Below are positions 59,760-64,000 of a stretch of DNA of 64,000 nucleotides, piece after piece; positions within the stretch are counted from its first letter, which is position 1, and every line of letters starts with the position of its first letter. The notes beneath the pieces are model-generated. The model saw only the letters and a program-made list of their open reading frames with translations, had not been told where the DNA came from and ran no database searches. Origin of the DNA: JACNKV01 sp964422145 (GTDB lineage: Bacteria; Fidelibacterota; Marinisomatia; Marinisomatales; JACNKV01); contig CAYQZV010000006.1 in assembly GCA_964422145.1 (NCBI GenBank), forward strand, positions 49,693 to 113,692, in the 5' to 3' direction. Position numbers and translations under genes: made by a program.

Positions 59760-60954
59760 AAAAATAGGAATTATTGGAGCTGACCCAGACAATGGTAACC
59801 GTGGTGTTGGAGCATTAATTTATTCAGTTCTTTATTTGATTAAAAGAATTGAAGAAAATCATGAATTAAAAATTGATATTTTTATTTTAAAACCAACAAA
59901 AGGGAAGTTAAACGATACCTTTACAATTGGCAATAAGTCGATATACATAAAGTATCTATTCTTAACGAATATTTTTGGTTCAAAATCTTTTCTAAAAAGC
60001 ATTTTAAACTTCAAAACTTACTTGAAATATCTAAAACTTGATTTGGTTTTCTATATTGGTGGCGGTGATAGTTTTTCAGATATATATGGCAGGGACAGAT
60101 TTAATGAAATAAATAATCCTATTAAACTTTTTAGATTTCTAAGAAAAAAACAATTATTCCTACCACAAACAATTGGTCCTTTTAATGAATCTTTTTGCAA
60201 AGAAAAAGCAAAAAAAAGCATAGAAGCTGCTAATATGGTTTTTGCAAGAGATAAACAAAGCTTTGATTATGTGAATCTTATCGCTAAACAACCTAATACG
60301 CTTGAATCAATTGATGTAGCATTTTTATTGCCTTATACTAAAAAAAGTTTTGAAGCACAATTAGTTCATGTTGGGATAGGTATTTCTGCTCTCTTATGGA
60401 ATGGAGGCTATACCAGAAATAATCAATTCAATTTAACCGTTGATTATCAAAAACTAATTAAAGAGATTATTGATTTTTTTCTATCCCAGAAAAATGTTAG
60501 AATACATTTGGTGCCTCACGTTGTAGGTATAAATAGGAGTATAGAGAATGATTATGAAGTTTCATTGGAAGTAATTAATTCGTATAATAGTGAGAAAATT
60601 ATACTTTCACATTTATTCTTAGACCCTATGGAAGCAAAAAGCTACATAAGTGGTTTAGATTTTTTTATTGGAGCTCGTATGCATGCATGTATTGCTGCTT
60701 TTTCCAGTTTTGTACCAGTTTTTCCTCTATCTTATAGTAGGAAATTCAATGGTTTATTTGAAGATACATTAGATTACCATTATGTTGGTGATTTGACGAA
60801 ATACTCAAATTTTAATATATTAGACAAGCTACGTAAAGCTTTTTTTGAAAGGGAAAAATTAAAAGACATTACTAGAGAACGCATAAATAATACTGTTGCT
60901 AAGAGGCTTGAAGAATTATTAAGAAACATAAAAGAATATATTATAGCAGGATAA
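59752..60954 (+). CDS. Polysaccharide pyruvyl transferase family protein
   Basis: 400 residues. IGIIGADPDNGNRGVGALIY at the start, FYIGGGDSFSDIYGRDRFN near 100, LFLPQTIGPFNE near 138, VFARDKQSFDYV near 163, IHLVPHVVGINRS near 254 and the conserved DFFIGARMHACIAAFSSFVP near 303 with the H-A-x-I-A loop. Members add ketal pyruvate to sugars of exopolysaccharides or cell-wall glycans, using phosphoenolpyruvate. The next gene encodes the partner often found with it. Confidence 0.88.
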   Translation: MHKKIGIIGADPDNGNRGVGALIYSVLYLIKRIEENHELKIDIFILKPTKGKLNDTFTIGNKSIYIKYLFLTNIFGSKSFLKSILNFKTYLKYLKLDLVFYIGGGDSFSDIYGRDRFNEINNPIKLFRFLRKKQLFLPQTIGPFNESFCKEKAKKSIEAANMVFARDKQSFDYVNLIAKQPNTLESIDVAFLLPYTKKSFEAQLVHVGIGISALLWNGGYTRNNQFNLTVDYQKLIKEIIDFFLSQKNVRIHLVPHVVGINRSIENDYEVSLEVINSYNSEKIILSHLFLDPMEAKSYISGLDFFIGARMHACIAAFSSFVPVFPLSYSRKFNGLFEDTLDYHYVGDLTKYSNFNILDKLRKAFFEREKLKDITRERINNTVAKRLEELLRNIKEYIIAG

Positions 60955-60969
60955 AATTTACACTAATTA

Positions 60970-62187
60970 ATGAAGAGTAAGTTAGACAAAATAATATCAA
61001 ATGAATTGTGCATAGGTTGCGGTATTTGTGAATCGGTTGGTAAAGAAAATGGGTACAAAATGAACCTCAGAACCAATGGCTTTTATTATCCACAATATCC
61101 TGAAAAAAGGGATAAAAAAGTTGAAACATTCATTTCAAGGATATGCCCGGCTGTTAATATCAATGGTGTACCATCCAAGGATATTTGGGGTCGTGTTTTA
61201 AGTGCTAATATAGCTTGGTCAAATGATGAAGAAATAAGGTACAAAGGAAGCTCGGGTGGTGCAATTACAGCCTTTTGTGTTTATCTCTTGGAAAATAAGT
61301 ATGTGGATGCTGTTTTACAGGTAGGCAAGGATGAGAATCATTTTATGCATAATAAATTAAAGATAGCCCGTACAAGGACTCAAGTAATAAATAACGCATC
61401 ATCCAGATATGCACCTGCATCAGTGTTAAATGAAATTGAAACGATTCTTAGTAAATCTGAAGAAAAATATTGTTTTGTCGGAAAACCATGTGATATTTTG
61501 GGTTTAAAAAATTATATATCTTCAAAACCACAATATAAAGACCGAATTGTTTTTTCAATAGCATTATTTTGTGCCGGAATCCCTAGTTACAACGCGACCA
61601 TGGATTTACTCAAAGAGACTGGACGAACAGAGAACCCAGTTTCGTTAAAATATAGAGGCGGTGGTTGGCCTGGTAATTTTGAGGCAAAATATGCTGATAA
61701 ATCTGTGTATAAAACTTCATATACTCATAGTTGGGGTAAAGTATTAGGTCGACAAGTGCATTTCAGATGTAAAATTTGTCCTGATGCCATTGGGTTGCTA
61801 GCCGATATTTCTGTAGGTGACGCATGGGAATCAATTGATGGATATCCTGATTTTACTGAAAAGCCTGGCAGAAGCTTTATTTTAATACGTACTGCTCTTG
61901 GGAAAAGTATCTTCCAAAAGATGAAAGATAATGAAGCAGTTTCAGAAGAGATGTTAGATATGAATCAATTAGCCCTCATCCAAAAGTATCATTATCAACG
62001 CAGGCTCTATGCTGGTTGGCGTTTACTGCCAATACATGTTATTTCCGGTTTTCTCTTTACCTTTAAGCACATGAACTTCCCTTTTTTGATGAGAAAAATC
62101 CCTTTCCTTAATGGAATTAGGGCCATTTTGGGTGTTATTAAAAGATCTTTCAACAGAAATAATTACTATAATAGAAATAATTACTGA
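60970..62187 (+). CDS. Coenzyme F420 hydrogenase beta-subunit-like (FrhB) protein
   Basis: 405 residues. N-terminal ferredoxin-like cluster motif CIGCGICESVG near 13, RICPAVNI near 57, then the FrhB N-domain (YKGSSGGAITAFCVYLLENK near 92) and C-domain (FVGKPCDILGLKNY near 167, CKICPDAIGLLADISVGDAW near 269). Such proteins regularly accompany polysaccharide pyruvyltransferases in capsule clusters; their reaction there is unknown. It lacks other F420 genes nearby, so a redox role on a sugar or lipid carrier is only a guess. Confidence 0.88.
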   Translation: MKSKLDKIISNELCIGCGICESVGKENGYKMNLRTNGFYYPQYPEKRDKKVETFISRICPAVNINGVPSKDIWGRVLSANIAWSNDEEIRYKGSSGGAITAFCVYLLENKYVDAVLQVGKDENHFMHNKLKIARTRTQVINNASSRYAPASVLNEIETILSKSEEKYCFVGKPCDILGLKNYISSKPQYKDRIVFSIALFCAGIPSYNATMDLLKETGRTENPVSLKYRGGGWPGNFEAKYADKSVYKTSYTHSWGKVLGRQVHFRCKICPDAIGLLADISVGDAWESIDGYPDFTEKPGRSFILIRTALGKSIFQKMKDNEAVSEEMLDMNQLALIQKYHYQRRLYAGWRLLPIHVISGFLFTFKHMNFPFLMRKIPFLNGIRAILGVIKRSFNRNNYYNRNNY

Positions 62188-62188
62188 T

Positions 62189-62809
62189 ATGGATTTTAAG
62201 CTATGGTTATATAAGAGGTTTAGAAATAAATATCTCAGAAGATATCTTACCAGAAAAATACTGAAACTTGAAGGAGGCCAGGCATATTCAAAAACGATTC
62301 GAAAAATTTATGAAGACCTATATAGTATTAAAATTGGTTACGGTACATATGGAGGCTGTTTTGACTTAGCAAATATCCCCAAAGGAGTCGAATTCGGCAA
62401 TTACTGTTCTATTGCTGGTCATGTTAGAATTTTTAGAGCTAATCATCCTGAAAATTTTTTTACAACGCATCCGCTACTTTATAATCCAGCTATGGGACAT
62501 GTGAAAATAGACTTATTAGAAAGACCTACTTTAACCATCGGACATGATGTGTGGATAGGAAGCGATGTGATTATCTTACCTTCAGTTAATAATATAGGTA
62601 ATGGCTCAATTATTGGGGCTGGGAGTATTGTAACTAAAGATGTAGAACCTTACTCGATTGTTGTAGGAAATCCTGCAAAATTTAAGCGAAAACGTTTTTC
62701 AGATGAGGTTATTTTAAAATTAGAAGCCACAAAGTGGTGGGAACTTGAAAAAAAAGATCTAGTTAAGGAGATTCCCAGTCTGAATAATCTGGTAAATGTT
62801 GAAAGGTAA
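62189..62809 (+). CDS. Hexapeptide-repeat sugar O-acetyltransferase
   Basis: Start at ATG 62189, just past the FrhB stop; an earlier start would lie in that gene. 206 residues. An N-terminal basic helix, then left-handed beta-helix coils: GVEFGNYCSIAGHVRIFRAN near 65, DVWIGSDVIILPSVNNIGNG near 122 and SIIGAGSIVTKDVEPYSIVV near 142, ending GNPAKFKRKRF, the CatB/Vat/NodL-type signature. It likely acetylates a glycan unit of the exported polymer. Confidence 0.9.
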   Translation: MDFKLWLYKRFRNKYLRRYLTRKILKLEGGQAYSKTIRKIYEDLYSIKIGYGTYGGCFDLANIPKGVEFGNYCSIAGHVRIFRANHPENFFTTHPLLYNPAMGHVKIDLLERPTLTIGHDVWIGSDVIILPSVNNIGNGSIIGAGSIVTKDVEPYSIVVGNPAKFKRKRFSDEVILKLEATKWWELEKKDLVKEIPSLNNLVNVER

Positions 62810-64000
62810 TTACTATGCAAACTCATTTATTTGGAGTATACTGGCTAAAATAGCTGATTCGGCTATTAAGTTCCTTTCAGTACCTTGGTTATTAACCTAT
62901 TTTGGAAAGGACAGTTTCGGAGTCATTACTCTGGCTGTGGCAACAAATGCTTATATGCAGCTTTTAGACATGGGTGTTCATATAGGTGCAGTTAAATATT
63001 TTTCCCAATGGATGGCTGAGGGAAAATTGAATCAAGTTGACAAGGTTAGCCGCACTAGTATTGGGTTTTATGGTCTGATAGGTTTATTAAATGCTTTTGT
63101 TTTACTAATAATTGTTTTTTTTGGTCAAAGTTGGTTTCAATTAACACCTGAACAATTTGAAGTTTTTCAGGTTTTACTTATTATATCGGCTTTGTTTTCG
63201 ATAGTAAACTGGATTTCATCAGTTTTTACACAGTTACTTTCTGCAAATGAACAAATATCTTATATACAGAGAGTTACTATTATAAAATCTATCTTTAACT
63301 TATTAGTAATAATTATTACGGTAACACTTCAACTTTCAGTCTATAAGTATTTTTTGCTATATATAATGGCAAATAGCATGATGATAGTTCCTTACTATTT
63401 TAAAAGTAAGAGAAGTAAATTAATAACTGGAATAGTCCCGCAGAAATATTGGAGCGATTTTTTTAAAATAATGAAATACAGCTTGGCAATTTTTGTTATA
63501 TCCATTTTTCAGCTAACCGCCACAAAATCCCGACCAATTATTCTTGGCCTCTTTTCTGGTACTGGAGTGGATATATTAACGGAATACAGGATTATTGAGG
63601 TTTTTCCATTATTCATAGTATCCATAGGAGGAGCTTTAATCTCAATTTTTCTGCCAAAAGTTTCTAAAATGGTGGCAATGAAAGACCAAGTGAAAATGTC
63701 AAAATTTGCGTATAATGGGACACTTTATTCATCAATTATAGTTGCATTATTATGTTTCCCAATAATTATTTCTGCAAAGTCGCTCATTACATTATATGTC
63801 GGTGAAGAATATGCCTATTTATCTGGATGGTTAGTGCTTTGGAGTGTAACACTTTTGTTGTTTTTACATAATAGTCCGGTTGCCAGCATGGTCCTAGCAA
63901 CTGGTAAAACAAGAATGCTGGTTATTAGCAGTGCCATATCATGCATTGTTTCTATTATAATAAATGCTTTATTAACAAGTGAGGTTGGTGTTGGTTCTGC
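62796..64000 (+). CDS. Oligosaccharide flippase (Wzx/MATE-like), 3' end outside window
   Basis: From ATG 62796, overlapping the acetyltransferase stop by 14 bases, an open frame runs to the window edge (about 401 codons). The product is a polytopic membrane protein: KFLSVPWLLTYFGKDSFGVI near 25, YMQLLDMGVHIGAVKYFSQW near 53, long spans LLNAFVLLIIVFFG, LFSIVNWISSVFTQLLSANE, and FPLFIVSIGGALISIFLPKV near 273. This matches the Wzx/polysaccharide-transport flippase layout of 12 or more spans. It would move lipid-linked repeat units across the inner membrane for assembly with the Wzc export system. Confidence 0.85.
   Translation, partial: MLKGNYYANSFIWSILAKIADSAIKFLSVPWLLTYFGKDSFGVITLAVATNAYMQLLDMGVHIGAVKYFSQWMAEGKLNQVDKVSRTSIGFYGLIGLLNAFVLLIIVFFGQSWFQLTPEQFEVFQVLLIISALFSIVNWISSVFTQLLSANEQISYIQRVTIIKSIFNLLVIIITVTLQLSVYKYFLLYIMANSMMIVPYYFKSKRSKLITGIVPQKYWSDFFKIMKYSLAIFVISIFQLTATKSRPIILGLFSGTGVDILTEYRIIEVFPLFIVSIGGALISIFLPKVSKMVAMKDQVKMSKFAYNGTLYSSIIVALLCFPIIISAKSLITLYVGEEYAYLSGWLVLWSVTLLLFLHNSPVASMVLATGKTRMLVISSAISCIVSIIINALLTSEVGVGS

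Overview
The window looks like a chromosome segment from a member of the FCB superphylum (Bacteroidetes/Chlorobi relatives, possibly Marinimicrobia/Fidelibacterota or Calditrichota). The evidence is a SprA-type translocon protein, two PorV/PorQ-like barrels, a C-terminal type IX sorting domain on a multiheme cytochrome, a SAM-II riboswitch, and many small four-helix-bundle, GxxExxY and GIY-YIG genes. No rRNA or marker phylogeny is available here, so the phylum is an inference.

Layout. 1-10.1 kb: the end of sprA, a glutaminyl-cyclase-like M28 lipoprotein, secreted and propeller proteins, two PorV/PorQ barrels, a YibQ-type deacetylase and an asparaginase. 10.1-16.6 kb: etfB-etfA-membrane Fe-S oxidoreductase (ETF:menaquinone oxidoreductase type) behind a TetR-type operator, a fused AccA-AccD carboxyltransferase, and dCMP deaminase. 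16.8-21.2 kb: a tight operon of lamin-tail lipoprotein, DUF4956 membrane protein, HlyD adaptor, TolC channel and VTC-type polyphosphate polymerase domain. 21.2-31.5 kb (minus strand): a seven-gene operon of response regulator, histidine kinase, GH130, CBM9-like protein, SSS symporter, GH38 alpha-mannosidase and PNGase F-like protein. It reads as a self-regulated N-glycan/mannoside catabolic operon. 31.6-38.5 kb: octaheme cytochrome, cupredoxin-like/rhodanese lipoprotein, outer-membrane protein, tRNA-Lys, and a SAM-II riboswitch ahead of metK-ahcY.

38.5-64 kb is an AT-rich surface-polysaccharide locus: CpsB phosphatase, SLBB protein, Wzc tyrosine autokinase, UDP-sugar epimerase, KdsD, Gmd, Fcl, a nonulosonic-acid set (LegC-type aminotransferase, NeuD, NeuB), and E1alpha/E1beta with a lipoyl + E3-binding + hexapeptide hybrid. 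A second, N-terminally truncated Wzc, a row of gene remnants, a polysaccharide pyruvyltransferase, an FrhB-like protein, an acetyltransferase and the start of a Wzx flippase follow. Between 38.8 and 50.1 kb the spacers are filled by short-period degenerate arrays, mostly of 7 bp and in one place 9 bp. Small genes (three four-helix-bundle, one GxxExxY, one GIY-YIG) sit as cassettes between inverted copies of such arrays or of a TGTCATTCTGA palindromic element. The arrays run up to start codons and also occur in frame inside two sugar-nucleotide genes.

The most unusual items are these repeat-flanked cassettes, the 2-oxoacid-dehydrogenase-like set inside the nonulosonate cluster with its sharp recombination junction at about 57,150, the VTC/DUF4956/HlyD/TolC operon, and the PNGase-GH38-GH130 operon. 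Several coding sequences around 49-60 kb carry homopolymer frameshifts. I cannot tell real decay from sequencing error.
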